This document shows, piece by piece, positions 45,760-56,506 of a DNA stretch of 64,000 bases. The number at the start of each line of letters is the position of its first letter. Within the stretch, counting starts at the first letter, position 1. The stretch comes from Thalassia testudinum (taxonomy: Eukaryota; Streptophyta; Magnoliopsida; Alismatales; Hydrocharitaceae): contig JAZHRO010000024.1 of assembly GCA_037157565.1 (NCBI GenBank), positions 210,985,501 to 211,049,500 of the forward strand. Direction: 5' to 3'. The position numbers and the translations under genes are program-made. The notes under the pieces were generated by a model that made no database searches, was not told where the DNA came from, and saw only the letters and a list, made by a program, of their open reading frames with translations.

Positions 45760-47115
45760 ATATCAATGTAATTAGTTTGATTTCGATGGGTATGAGCTTT
45801 ATTGGTTGGAATTTGAATGAGAATTGTGTTTATACCCAATTTCAGATGTTGATACTATTTTTCTGGGTAGTTTAGGCCTATGAAAATCAGTTGCACTGAT
45901 TTGAGGTTTAAGCCATGACCTAGTTAGATCTATAGCATTGCATTGGATACCTAAACACCAATTAATGGCATGAAGGTATCCTAGGTGATCAAATCACCTT
46001 GGCAATCACACATCGAAAGCCTAGGTTGGAAGCATTATGTTTTCAAATTAAAATGATCCAATCTACCAGTGAAGAGTTTGAGAAGTTTCTATAGATCATA
46101 ATGAAGTTTCTAAGTTGAGTTGCAAATGGGTTAAATGTCTAGTTTGATCCATTTTCTTCTATTGTTTATAATAATGAGAAGGGTTAGAACTAGGGTTTTT
46201 AGAGTTCTGCAGACTTATGAATTTATTTTGATGGATTTTAGATCTTCAGAAGAGTGTTTGCATTGATTTGGAGTGAATTTCCTTGATTATTTGCATTGAC
46301 TTGGATAATTTTAGTAGTAGCAATTGCTGCTCTGTTTGCCTGATCTGGGTTATTTTCTCCACTGTCGATAGTGGAAGGAAATAATCAATCAGAGTCAATA
46401 AGAAAAATTGGATTGATGTTCATCTAGAAATACTTCTGGACATTTCAGAAGGTTTGAATCTGACCTGTTTGAGATTACAGTTGTAGCAGCAATTGGCAGC
46501 TAAGAATTTAACAGCAGCAGTAGCTGCTGGTTTTATGAGCAGCAGTAGGTCTAAAATGAGGAATTACAATTGGATTTTGGTTGGATTTGAGGGTTTCAGG
46601 GAGATGAAGTGTGTTATACTGTAAGACTTCATAGAACAATCTTTCTTGTACTAAAATTTGAATGAAATATAATTAGAATAGCTTGTAAATGTTTTTAATA
46701 TCCTTTGTTAGCAACTTTTAATTTGAAATCATCTTTATTGCTTCAAATATCTCTCATATGATGTGCTGGATGTATTTGAGTGATCTCATACCTATTCCAG
46801 CCCTTAGAATAGATTTTAAGGCCTTAGGTTGCTTAATTCTCACACAATTTAGGCCTTATTTTGTGTTAGATTTGTGAATAAATAAAAATCATAAAAAATC
46901 ATAAAAAAATAAAATAAACCTATCTTGAGTAAGATAAGGTATTTGTTTAAGTGTTTGCAAAGTTGCAAAGTATTCTAAACCCTTGGCTTGGTAGAACATA
47001 TCAGCTAACGGTTTGATTTACTTTGAAATTTAATAAAAGAAACTAAATCAAAAATACAAAAGGAATTCCTCTCTCTCTCATCTCATCTTCTCTCTCTCTT
47101 CTCTTACCTCTATAA
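45760..47115 (+). other. LTR4 body right of the LINE
   Basis: AT-rich LTR sequence with no gene. CT-rich runs (CTCTCTCTCATCTC) occur around 47072-47108. Confidence 0.5.
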
Positions 47116-47900
47116 TATCCAAAATACCATAAAAACTCAAAAATACCCAAAAATACCTAAAAATACCCTACATATAGTATTTATACTTGTAAATATGAAC
47201 TATTTAATAAGCTATATGTAAATAATGTGCTATATGTAAATAATGTACATAAATAACTTATAATTGTATTATATATATTTAAATAAATAATCAGGTTGAG
47301 TTACTGTACATATAACTTTATTATATAATTATATATTAATTTATACTAGATTAAATGTATTTATACTAAGGTAATTATAAATAAATATGTAAACTTGTAT
47401 TTTAGTATCTATTGCTGTACATACGTATTTAAGTAATTATTATATACTATATGATACAGGTATATTTATTTATTTATCTATTTATTATAGATAATTAAAT
47501 TATTAAGTTCAAATAAAATAAAATAATAATTAAGTTATTACTGGCGTAACTTATACTGTACACTTATATATATTAATTTCAAATATTTTCAGCCTATATA
47601 TAATATATTTATACCATATAATTTATAACTAAATTATAAGTATATCTAATAAAAATGTGTATATAAATGCATATAAATTAAAATAAATGTTCTAAAATAA
47701 ATTAAAGATATTTAATAAATACCTTATTATATAAATTAACTATTTCTCATGTCAATTGCATCATTAATTTATTAATCTGTACATTAATTAAGTAATTAAC
47801 CTCTAATTTAACTTGTATAAATCAGTAACTTTAAGTAATTTCTAGATATAATTAAATAAGTAATTATCCTAAATTAACTCTACAATTATGTAGCCTTATA
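47116..47900. repeat. AT-rich low-complexity block in LTR4
   Basis: Begins with about four units of AAAAATACCYA (47125-47171), then a dense TATA/TAAT region with a short direct duplication of CTATATGTAAATAATGT at about 47211-47250. No coding potential. Confidence 0.7.
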
Positions 47901-48379
47901 TGAGGGCTTTCAATCCATATAGTTTATTTGAAGAAAAGACTTTAAATGGACACACATTTTGAGACTCAAAGTTGGCCTTGCCACACAGTTTTGTGCTAAG
48001 ATTTCACGCCAATCTGCCGCAGACTTAGTCCCACATTGTTAGTGGGCGAGCACCCACGGTTGCATAAAAGGAATTGTCTCCGCTGGCCTAGCAGTTGTCA
48101 GCGCTCGACGTAGCATTACCCATTACCATTACGTCTCCCCTCTCTAAGCATAAGAATTGAAATTGATATATGGGTTGGGAGCTCGTGTGCACAGTAGTGA
48201 GTCTACTATGGGCCCAAAAATGTACAATAATGAAACTAGAACTGTGTCTTGTAGTGGTCTGGTCCCACCCCTAGGGATGCTATGTATCCCACGAAAAACC
48301 CCATTCACCAATAAAATAACCAACTTTTTACTAAGGAGTGTTGTGCATGCGAGACGAGTTGAAAAGTGATTACGTGTTG

Positions 48380-48965
48380 AGCCTAACTACGTGCCTTAGT
48401 GTGAGTTAAGTGTTGTGTGTGAGTTAGAGTGTGTGTTGTGTGCAAGTGTATATGGTATACCGTATGTGTAAATAGTGTATAAATATATGTACAGGTATAT
48501 ATAGCAGTACATAGTGTATGCATATATAGTATATGTATAATATGTATATATGCATAGGGTATAGATGTAAATAATGTATATATGTAGAGTAAATACATAT
48601 GTATAGCATATATATATATTATAAGTAAAGTAAAGATAAGTAGTGTAATATATGTATATAAGCCTTATGAATATATATATTTGTGTTAAAGCTTTGGTGA
48701 CAATTAGATCCGTCACTATAGGTGTATATATGTTAGTAAATTTAGTTCTTTGCCTTATATTTAGTATATATGTTTTATAAGGCTGTAGTAACACTTATAT
48801 ATGTCACTGTACATATAGTATATGTTACTAAATATGTTAGTATAACTTAGTTAAGTATATATTAATAGCTATTTTTGTACCTATACTTAGGTATTATTTA
48901 GGATTGCTGTATATAACTAACATAGAGTAGTGTTACTCAATTTTTAATGCCTATTTAGTTGTAAA
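48380..48965. repeat. GT- and TA-rich simple-sequence block in LTR4
   Basis: GTGTGTGAGTTAGAGTGTGTGTTGTGTG leads into a long ATATGTATA / TATAGTATATG series. The minus-strand open frames across it encode only Y, I, T and H and are not genes. Confidence 0.75.
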
Positions 48966-49281
48966 TATATTTGAGACATTTCAATTACCATTAATTGATT
49001 CGTTTGTACATAATTAATTAATTCATTCATTCTTTGATTTATTGATTCATTTTGTATATATAATTGACATTTTTGGAATAAAAGAGCATTTTTGGAACAC
49101 GGGGAGTGATGTATATCAATAACTGCCTCCTAGTGAATGACCTGGAATAAACCAATAAAAATTATGTAAATAAATAAAATGACATAATATTTGTTTGCAT
49201 TGTGACATTATACTACAACAACGACATAAAATAAAATCATCGTTTGTTATGCAACACAAATTTTTGTCAATCATATTCTTT

Positions 49282-49299
49282 TGGCATCGTTGTTGGGGA
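49282..49299 (+). other. Primer-binding site of LTR4, tRNA-Asp type
   Basis: TGGCATCGTTGTTGGGGA matches the tRNA-Asp complement at 15 of 18 positions, with all three differences being transitions. It lies a few bases after the inferred LTR end (TTTTTGTCAATCATATTCTT). Confidence 0.72.
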
Positions 49300-49355
49300 T
49301 AAAAATCAGACAATAGCATCTTATTATGATTGATGATGTCAGCCTTGTCAATATA

Positions 49356-49608
49356 TCGTACTTATCATTCAGAAATTTGAGATTATGTTCTTAATATTAG
49401 TCAAGCTTGCTTATAATTCTTTCAATTTTATGGTAGCATGTCATGAATTGCATAGAAATTTCATAAAGGGGGTGCAATTAGTATTTGTCAATATCATTTG
49501 GTTGCTTAAGTATTTTTGCTAATAACAAAGGTGAAGAAAAATTAATCAAGCTCCTTTATACTCATGCATACTTCATTATAATTTTGTTATCATCAAAAAA
49601 GGGGAGAA
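49356..49608 (+). other. Copia-1 3' untranslated end and polypurine tract
   Basis: AT-rich sequence without a gene; ATAAAGGGGGTG at 49464-49475 is an extra purine tract. It ends CATCAAAAAAGGGGAGAA (49591-49608), the copia polypurine tract, directly before TGTTAATATCC. Confidence 0.78.
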
Positions 49609-49844
49609 TGTTAATATCCTTGTTTTGATATAACAAAATTATGCTTTTATTGAGGACTAACCATTACAAGTTAAATCAAGTTATGAGGTGTCCTCATCAA
49701 GAATTTTCAAACGCTTCATGTGATATCATTCAAGAAGAAGACTTGAAGATTATTTTTACCTTTATTAAGTCTAGAACTATGTAATGAACCTCAATAAAAT
49801 GAAAAATGCTAAGTTTTCAAAATTCTCAAAAATCATTCTCTTTT
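49609..49844 (+). repeat. Copia-1 3' LTR, truncated after 236 bp
   Basis: TGTTAATATCCTTGTTTTGA onward matches 23505-23740 closely, then stops at TCTCTTTT where a reverse-strand gypsy LTR begins. The remaining ~850 bp may lie beyond the window or be lost. Confidence 0.85.
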
Positions 49845-50400
49845 TGTTTCTCGAAGGTGAGTCTGATGTCATCTTAGGGAGCAAATTATCGCAATATAAA
49901 CCACTAATCAAGAAATTAAAATGAAGCTCAAGAGATTGATATGAAAAGAAACATATTTATTCAATGTAATGCAATGTATCAAACTCCAAAAGAATATAAA
50001 CTAAGTGTTTGAAGCAAAAAATTTGTTTCCAACTATTCGTAAAGCCTCAACACTTAGTGAGAATTCAAGCCCAATCAGACATCTTCAAGCAAGCCACAAA
50101 ATTAGCCCAATCCCACTGGGCTTCAATAATCAGATCCAAGTCCAGACCCAGGCCCATGAAGACTAGAATTAGGCCCAAGCCACATGTGGGAGGGCATGTG
50201 TGCATGAATAGGGGAGTGTGGGGAGGGGACCCGACCCCCTGTGGTCTTGGGCAACCCAAAGAGGAGCACAATTCCTTTTATAGCCAATTCAGATTTGGCT
50301 TTGAATGATGTGGCATAAAAGGTGCTTCCTTTCTTCATTTCTCAACTTCAAGCTATGGAGGATGTTAAGGATTGATTGGAGTAGGGCAGCCGTTGGATCT
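49845..50400 (-). mobile_element. Truncated Athila/Tat-type LTR, 3' part only
   Basis: On the minus strand it ends TTCGAGAAACA, with the U5 box (TTGCTCCCTAAGATGACATC) at 49864-49884 and a TATA-like GGCTATAAAAGG near 50275-50286. A GCCGTTGGATCTTCAATC stretch near 50390 is a decayed hairpin II. At 50400 it is joined directly to a reverse transcriptase, so the LTR 5' part, polypurine tract and integrase of its element are missing. It does not match the Athila-B 5' LTR at 55598, so it is from another family. Confidence 0.65.
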
Positions 50401-51393
50401 TCAATCTAATGGCTTAGGGAGCTTCTTCAGGTTCTTGAGACAATGGTCAAAAGAATCTCCAAAAACAAAGAAGTCATCCATAAAGACTTCTAAGCATTCA
50501 CCTACCAGGTCTGAAAATATTGCAAGCATACACGTTTGAAAAGTCGCAAGTGCATTGCAAAGACCGAAGGGCATCCTTCGGAAAGCAAAGGTTCCGAAGG
50601 GGCAGGTGAAAGTTGTTTTGTCCTGGTCCTCAGGATGAATTGCTACCTGATTATAGCCAAAATAATCATCCAAAAAATAGTAAAAATCCCATCCAGCTAA
50701 TCACTCAAAGACTTGATCAATAAAGGGGAGCGAAAAATGGTCCTTCTTGGTAGCGGTGTTTAATTTTCTGTAATCAATACACACGTGCCAAGAAGAGGCG
50801 GTTCGAGTGGCTATAGTCTCCCCATTGTCATTGGTGACAACTGTTAGTCTAGCCTTTTTGGGCACAACTTGTTTTGGACTAACCCAGGAGCTGTCAGAAA
50901 TGGGGTAGATGATATTAGCATCAAGCCACTTAATAATCTCCTTTTTTACCACCTCCTGCATAATAGGGTTCAAACGGCTTTGTGGTTGGCGGGAGGGGCG
51001 AGAATCGTCCTCTAAATATATAAGATGTGTACAATATGATGGATGAATACCCTTAAGATCAAAAAGGGTCCAGCCACTAGCTTTTTTGTATTTACTCAAA
51101 ATCTGGAGAAGTTTGTGTTCTTATGCCCCAGTAAGTCTAGAATTTATAATCAGGGGTAGGGTCAAATTTGGACCCAGGAAGATATATTTGAGGGAGTCGG
51201 GCAAAGGTTTTAATTCCAATTGTGGGCCCGGCTTCGAAAGAATTTCTACATTTGGGGTTAGTGGTGAGGTGAGAGTGAAAGGGTTAGCTGGAGGGTTAGT
51301 TGAATGTGTGGTTAGGGTGGAAGGGTGAGAAGAAGTGGATTGTTCAGAAACCGTGTTAATGGCAAAATAGGATCCTAAATGTGAAATCTGCAA
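50401..51393 (-). pseudogene. Athila-B reverse transcriptase, 3' truncated
   Basis: One minus-strand frame from 51393 downward reads LKPLPDSLKYIFLGPN, KKASGWTLFDLKGIHPSYC, SDSSWVSPKQVVPKKA and HVCIDYRKLNTATKKDHFSL, then after a TGA at 50701-50703 DDYFGYNQVAIHPEDQDKTT, MPFGLCNALATFQTCM and VFMDDFFVFGDSFDHCLKNL. The catalytic pair of Asp is in FMDD. A second stop (TAA) is near 51121. Both stops fit C-to-T loss of CGA and CAA codons. The protein ends at the junction with the LTR piece at 50400; RNase H and integrase are lost. Confidence 0.92.
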
Positions 51394-52133
51394 GTTTCCT
51401 CCACAATACTTTCTATTTCTGAATCCAAATCATCAAAGAAATCAAGTTCTTGGAACCTCCTAGAAGCTTGGAAAATATCTAGGGTTACAGATTCACCGCC
51501 ACACACGATCTTCATTTTTCCAGAATCACAATCAATATTTGCGCGGGCGGTGACTAAGAATGGTCTTCCAAGAATTATGGGGGCAAACTTTAGTGCTTCC
51601 GGTACCTCTATGTCCAGGACTAAAACGTCTACTGCAAATAGACAATTTTTGACCCAGACAAGGACATCCTCAACAATTCCCCTTGGTTTAATTGTAGATT
51701 GGTCAACTAATTGAAGAGTAACCTCAACAAGCTTTAATTCACTGATCTTAAATTCCTCAAAAACAATTGTGGGGATAAGATTAATTGAGGCACTGAGATC
51801 CAACAAAGCATGATCAAAAGAAGTATCATTAATGATAACTTGAATCAGGGGGGCACCTGGATCTTTTCTCTTAAGAGGCAGTCGACTCTGCACAACTGAG
51901 CTAACTGTCTCAGGAAGGATCACCTTTCCTAAATTTCGGGGTTGCCATTTTGGGGTACACAAATCTTTTAGGAATTTTGCATAGGTAGGGATGTATTTTA
52001 TGGCATCTAGGAGAGGGATGTTAATTTCAACTTGCCCAAATAAATCCATTAATTCCTTATCAGTGGGCTTAGATTTCTTCTTTTTCTTATTTGTTGAAGA
52101 ATGGAGGGCTTGTGGAAATGGTGCAGGGTTGCC
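51375..52133 (-). pseudogene. Athila-B aspartic protease region
   Basis: Open for 224 codons from 52049, with the frame continuing upstream (SSTNKKKKKSKPTDKELM). Motifs are FGQVEINIPLLDAIKYIPTY, HALLDLSASINLIP (the active site, where the usual D-L-G-A-S is D-L-S-A-S), LVDQSTIKPRGIVEDVLV and APIILGRPFLVTARANIDCD. This is the normal Athila order gag-protease-RT. The frame differs from that of the RT, so a frameshift separates them. The Gly-to-Ser change may reduce activity. Confidence 0.9.
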
Positions 52134-53935
52134 CTATTTTGCATTAATAGGTTCCTGAACAATGTGAGAGGAAGATGGGGAAGAGTTGATATGTGTTTTA
52201 TTAAAATGAGTTTCTTTAACAGGTAGGGGATTGTGAGTGGTTTTCCCATTCCACAAAGTAACTGCATTTACAGTCTGGTTGTTTCTAAGATGAGGATGGG
52301 AAGCCTGATTGTTATTGAAACCCAGGGGATGTTGAGGTGTTGGTTGAATGGGTTGACTGGGATATCCACCTTGGAACTGATTCCTTTGATTATTCGGGTT
52401 GGGCATGGGTTGGGAAGGTACATTCCCAACAGGTCGATGATCAGGAGTAACCTTAACTTGGTGTTGCAAGTTGGTAATCATGCAGATTACTTCTGTCATT
52501 TGATTCTGCATACCTTGCAGAGTTTTCATGACCTGAGTATTAATATCTTCCTGGGATGGTACAGGTTGATATACAGGTTGCCCATAATTCCCAAAATGAT
52601 TTTGTTTGGGAAAAGGAATCGAGTTTGAGTTTTTCCAGGAGTGATTCGAGTTCATCCTCCAGTTTTGGTTGAAAGTGTTGGAGGGGTTTCTAAATTGCTC
52701 CGGAGAGCATAAATATTTTTCTTGGTGGGATCAAAAATATTTTAATCAAAATTCCCAGTCAATTCCTATGGGAAATTAGTTGGAAACTACTAACCAGCAG
52801 GTGTGGCATTATATTGTGCATATTTTCTCTTCGGAGAAGTTGTGGAGTGTTAGTGTGTGGAGAGTTAAACTGTGGAGCTTGTTTATTTGTGAGCTTTTCT
52901 TCCATTTTTTTCTGGTGAATTTGCATCTAGTCTAGTCATTGAGCTAACATATATAGATCGTCCTGAGTGACTGGAACAGAGGTGGATTTGGAGTCAATTT
53001 CATGGACTCCATGTCTGGGGTTTTGTGTTCTACCAAAAGTGTCCATTGAAGTCATATTAAATGAGTTTTCACTCATTTCTTCAAAGAGGAGATAGGCACT
53101 TTCGGCATCTTTATTAAGGAAATTGCCCCCACATGAGGCATCCACAAATCGCTTCAATTGATCTTCTAATCCATGATAGAAGATCTGCACTAACTGCCAT
53201 TGCGGAATTTCATGGTGGGGACAACTTCTTAAAAGTTCTTGAAATCTTTCTCAGGCTTCATGGAGGGGTTCACCAATTTTTTGTTGAAAGGTCATTATGG
53301 ATCTTCTTAAAGCATTAGTTCGACCGATCGGAAAATTTTTTTTTAGAAAAGTACTCTTTAATTGGGGCCAGGTGGTAATCGGGTGCCCAACCATTCTAAA
53401 CCAATGGGAAGCTTTGTCTTTAAGAGAGAGAGGAAAAAGTCTCATTAACCACATGTCTTCCTGCACATTGCGGGAACGAGTGGTTTGAGCGAGGACAATT
53501 AATTCCTCGAGATGACAAAAAGGTCCTCTCTTGGAAGACCATGAAAATGCTTGATAAGATTTAGAATGGCTAGTTTGATCTCAAAATCCCCTTATGGTAT
53601 GATCACCCCAAGTCTTTCCTCGTAATTGGAAGGATCATAGAAATCCTTAAGAGGATTGACAGGCTGTTGGCAGGGTGGTGGGTTTTGCCCTTGGTTAACT
53701 AGGTTGGTTACAGTCCTAGCCAAATCTTCTTGATTTTGTTGCAGTCGAACCAAATGGTCGACCATCAAGGCAAAGGGGTTTGGATTTTGAGTTAGAATTG
53801 GAGGGCCATCTGGCCTTGCAGGAATTTCCGATTGCTCCAGATGAGGGAGGTGAGGGAGGGGGAAGTCAGCTTGTGGGTCGGCTGATGGGTTAGAAGTGGA
53901 AGCATAATTTTTTTTCGGCTTCCTGGGTTTTCCAT
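52134..53935 (-). pseudogene. Athila-B gag, frameshifted
   Basis: ATG at 53935 (MENPGSRKK) begins the frame. The Retrotrans_gag core is found in pieces: LKDFYDPSNYEERLG, FPLSLKDKASHWFRMVGHPI, TWPQLKSTFLKKNFP, FQQKIGEPLHEA and QIFYHGLEDQLKRFVDASCG. The C-terminal part (52655-52134) holds VPSQPMPNPNN and NNQTVNAVTLWNGK, which precede protease in Athila elements. Stops near 53250 and 52930 and at least two frameshifts break it. It would form the virus-like particle shell. Confidence 0.88.
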
Positions 53936-55574
53936 TATCTTAGAAGAGGAGGGAGAAGAAAACAACGATTTTCTGGTGCGGGGGGCAAAATCAGATGGTC
54001 CCTCAAGATGTGGTTTTTGGGACCTTTGCCCGTGCATGCACTGTTTTGGAAGAATTGGAGGGGAGGAGAAGAGAAAGAGATGAGAGAAAGTGTGCAATTC
54101 AAACAACAAATTCTAGACCTAACTTAAGTGTGACTCCCTAAAAATAAACCTAAGACTTGGTCTACGTAGGAAATAAGTAATCAATAGTGAATACCCCTTT
54201 TGTCAACAAATCTAGCCAAGTTGGTTAAGGGGAGGTTTGAGCCCAAATGTTTCCCAGGAAAAACCCCAGGTGCTTGTACAAACCCGCGCTTGGTCGTTTG
54301 ACATGGCCCCTCAGCCTGAACACCAGATATAGATGACAGAATTGGTATTAACTATAGAAAACTTAAGACCTATATACCAAGCCTAAGTTGATGAAAACCT
54401 TAGGAGTCAAATTGCTACCAATTTTAATTAGGTCTAGGATACTAGTGTGCACATGAAATGTGGAGGGCGTCAATTGGGTTGTTGTCCTATTATTTCAATT
54501 TTTAGTGTGTGTGCAGGAATTGGAAAGTGGTTCCAATTTCAAACAAGTTGTCACACAATTTTTAGTATTTCTATCTTTTAGGATTTCTCTTTTTAAATGT
54601 TCAAACAAGTTTGAAACTTCCACAATCAAAAGAAAACAAGTTGTATTGGTGATGGTATGTTTCCTTTATGTTGTGGGACTAAAAAGCAAGGAAGAAACCC
54701 TAATTGAATTTGAACCCTAATACAGAAAATTACTACCAATGAATTATTTTTAGGCTTTGTGAATAAGAAGTGGTCCAAAAAATGCAACCAACACCACTAC
54801 CTTATGTAAAATCAAACAAGGATTCCAGAAAAGATTTAATATTTTAAGAATTTGTTTGATATTTATTTTGAATTTTTATTTATTCTGGTGTCAAAGTCAA
54901 AAAATGGTACCTGTAGGTATTCTGAACTTTCTATACCACCACTGGCCTCAGAAAATTTTGGTAATTTTATGTGAGATGTAGAATTTTACAAGGATTCCAA
55001 AAATTTAAATTTCACAAAAATTGGATAAGTACAAAAATTCTAAAAATTCATAGATAGTAGCAAAATAGGATGCTTAGAGGGTGTGATCCTTCGGAAGTCA
55101 ACGAATTTTTAAAAATTAAATACAAAGCCAACTGATTTAAAATTTGGAACAGACGTTCCTAACTTGATTTGAAATCACCATGTGAAATTTCAAGATTTTA
55201 AGAGACCTGTGGTGCTGGAAATTGATTTTTGAAGTCCAGGTAGAAATCTGGACCTGAAAAACAGAACACCAATACTAGGATTGGAGTGGTGTTTAATATA
55301 GCATACAAGGAAACAATGGATTTTTGTGGGCACCACTCCACTTAATTAATGTGTTTAGGATCCTGAAAACCAACTTTAATATGGTAGTCTTTTAGCCTAA
55401 ATGTGACAAGAAATGGAGGACCAACCTTAAATCGTGGAAAGAAAAGGAACTTTGAGCTCTAGCTTCCAAATTCCCACATTCTTCTTATAGTTCCTGCACA
55501 CACGAGAGAAAAGAGAGACAAGGGGATGAGATCCACTTCAAGCAAGAGAATCAATTAAAATGCAAAGTCGTGCC
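53936..55574 (-). other. Athila-B untranslated leader
   Basis: About 1.6 kb without a supported gene, typical of Athila leaders. AT-rich; the 86-codon plus-strand frame at 54460 has no motif. Confidence 0.6.
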
Positions 55575-55592
55575 TCCTCGTCAACGGCGCCA
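55575..55592 (-). other. Primer-binding site of Athila-B, tRNA-Asp
   Basis: Minus strand TGGCGCCGTTGACGAGGA, 16 of 18 matches to the tRNA-Asp complement, six bases from the LTR end (CGCATCA). Confidence 0.9.
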
Positions 55593-55597
55593 AAAAG

Positions 55598-56506
55598 TGA
55601 TGCGAAAAATCGTATGATTTGTAATTAGGGTTTTTAAAGTCGCTGTAACACGTGAAATCGCATATGCTTTTATATTTCTATTCCTAGATAGGGGAGTATC
55701 TAGGGTCGTCCAAGGAGGCAAGTTTGCAATTCAAATCTCTTGATTTTAAGGGAAACTCAATCTTTCTTTTTGGTATTTTAAATATGTAATTTTTATGCTT
55801 TGAAATAATGAGGGCAAAATGCGAATTATTGACGGAAAATTAATTAACACCTATAATCACTAAGCTAAAACCTAAGTGACAAATATGACCCCTCCCTAGG
55901 CTCACTCTAGGCAAGTGGAGGCCTAGAGTAATAAGGAAGTGGAAGTGAAAAGTGCTAGAACAAAGACAAAGCAATTGCAATAGAAATTGAAAAGAAGGCA
56001 AATTGATTTAGTAGAATTTGTGTTTTTTTACAAAAACATGTAGAGGAATGCTTCTACTAGAAATGGAAAATACAAAAGCAATAAAAAGAAACACAAATCC
56101 TCTTGCAGAATCTGGTGAAGAAGGGAGTCCTCTTGCTCCAAGCCTAGTTGCTCCTTGACTTGAAAAGAAGGTCTCCTTCTTCTCCTTCCTTGAATGCTCC
56201 TCTAAGGTGGATGCCCTCCACCTCAATTCTTTCCTCTAAGGGTGGGCATGCACCACCCTCAAGCTCTCCTCCAAGGTGGCATGGACCACCTCCAAAGGTC
56301 TTCCTTGCATGGCTTCTCCTTTGGCTGGTGTGGGCATAAGAGAGAAGGGAAGAGGGGAAGGCACCAAGGGGATAGAATATCCCCTTAATCTTCTTCTTCT
56401 TCTCTCTTGGGCATGAGCTTTAGGTAGAATATGAGAGGTATTTTGCTAGCCAAGGATGCGTTGTAAGGTGGTGGGTGTTGGTCTTTTTATAGGGTAGGAT
56501 GAGAGG
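55598..56506 (-). repeat. Athila-B 5' LTR, cut by Element 3
   Basis: On the minus strand it ends TTTTTCGCATCA at 55598. It has the U5 box (TTGCCTCCTTGGACGACCC) at about 55708-55726 and a TATA box CCCTATAAAAAGACC at about 56482-56495. It stops at 56506 where the Element 3 LTR begins; AGAGG (56502-56506) would be one Element 3 target copy. The rest lies beyond 64000. Confidence 0.75.

Larger units (their letters stand above)
39104..49350 (+). mobile_element. LTR4: very long Ty3/gypsy LTR with primer site but almost no interior
   Basis: Opens TGATGAGGTGTGGCTCATT, like the Element 3 LTR start (TGATGAG). It runs, apart from the LINE at 40381-45748, to a U5 box (about 49122-49151), a TATACTACAACAACGAC box and a tRNA-Asp primer site at 49282-49299. 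The remnant ends CCTTGTCA at 49350, followed by ATATA (49351-49355), equal to the pentamer before 39104. The LTR itself is about 4.8 kb, long even for Athila/Tat. A TATA-like GCATAAAAGG lies at 48062-48071. The structure fits a 5' LTR plus primer site fused to the last bases of the 3' LTR by deletion. Confidence 0.62.
23505..49844 (+). mobile_element. Copia-1: decayed Ty1/copia element, Sirevirus type, with two large insertions
   Basis: The 5' LTR (23505-24588) and the truncated 3' LTR (49609-49844) share their first ~235 bp. Between them lie a tRNA-Met primer site, gag with zinc knuckle and coiled coil, protease, integrase, an envelope-like remnant and a polypurine tract, in Sirevirus order. 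Reverse transcriptase and RNase H are absent between integrase and the envelope-like region. Copia-2 (27742-36807) and a gypsy LTR remnant (39104-49350) interrupt it. Without these the element is about 7 kb. Confidence 0.8.

Noticed and set aside
48383..48794. Minus-strand frames rich in Y, I, T and H
   Set aside because: Translation of GT- and TA-rich simple sequence; not protein-like.
49845..50400. 3' LTR of Athila-B
   Set aside because: Its U5 and end sequence (TTCGAGAAACA) do not match the Athila-B 5' LTR end at 55598 (TTTTTCGCATCA), so the two are from different families.
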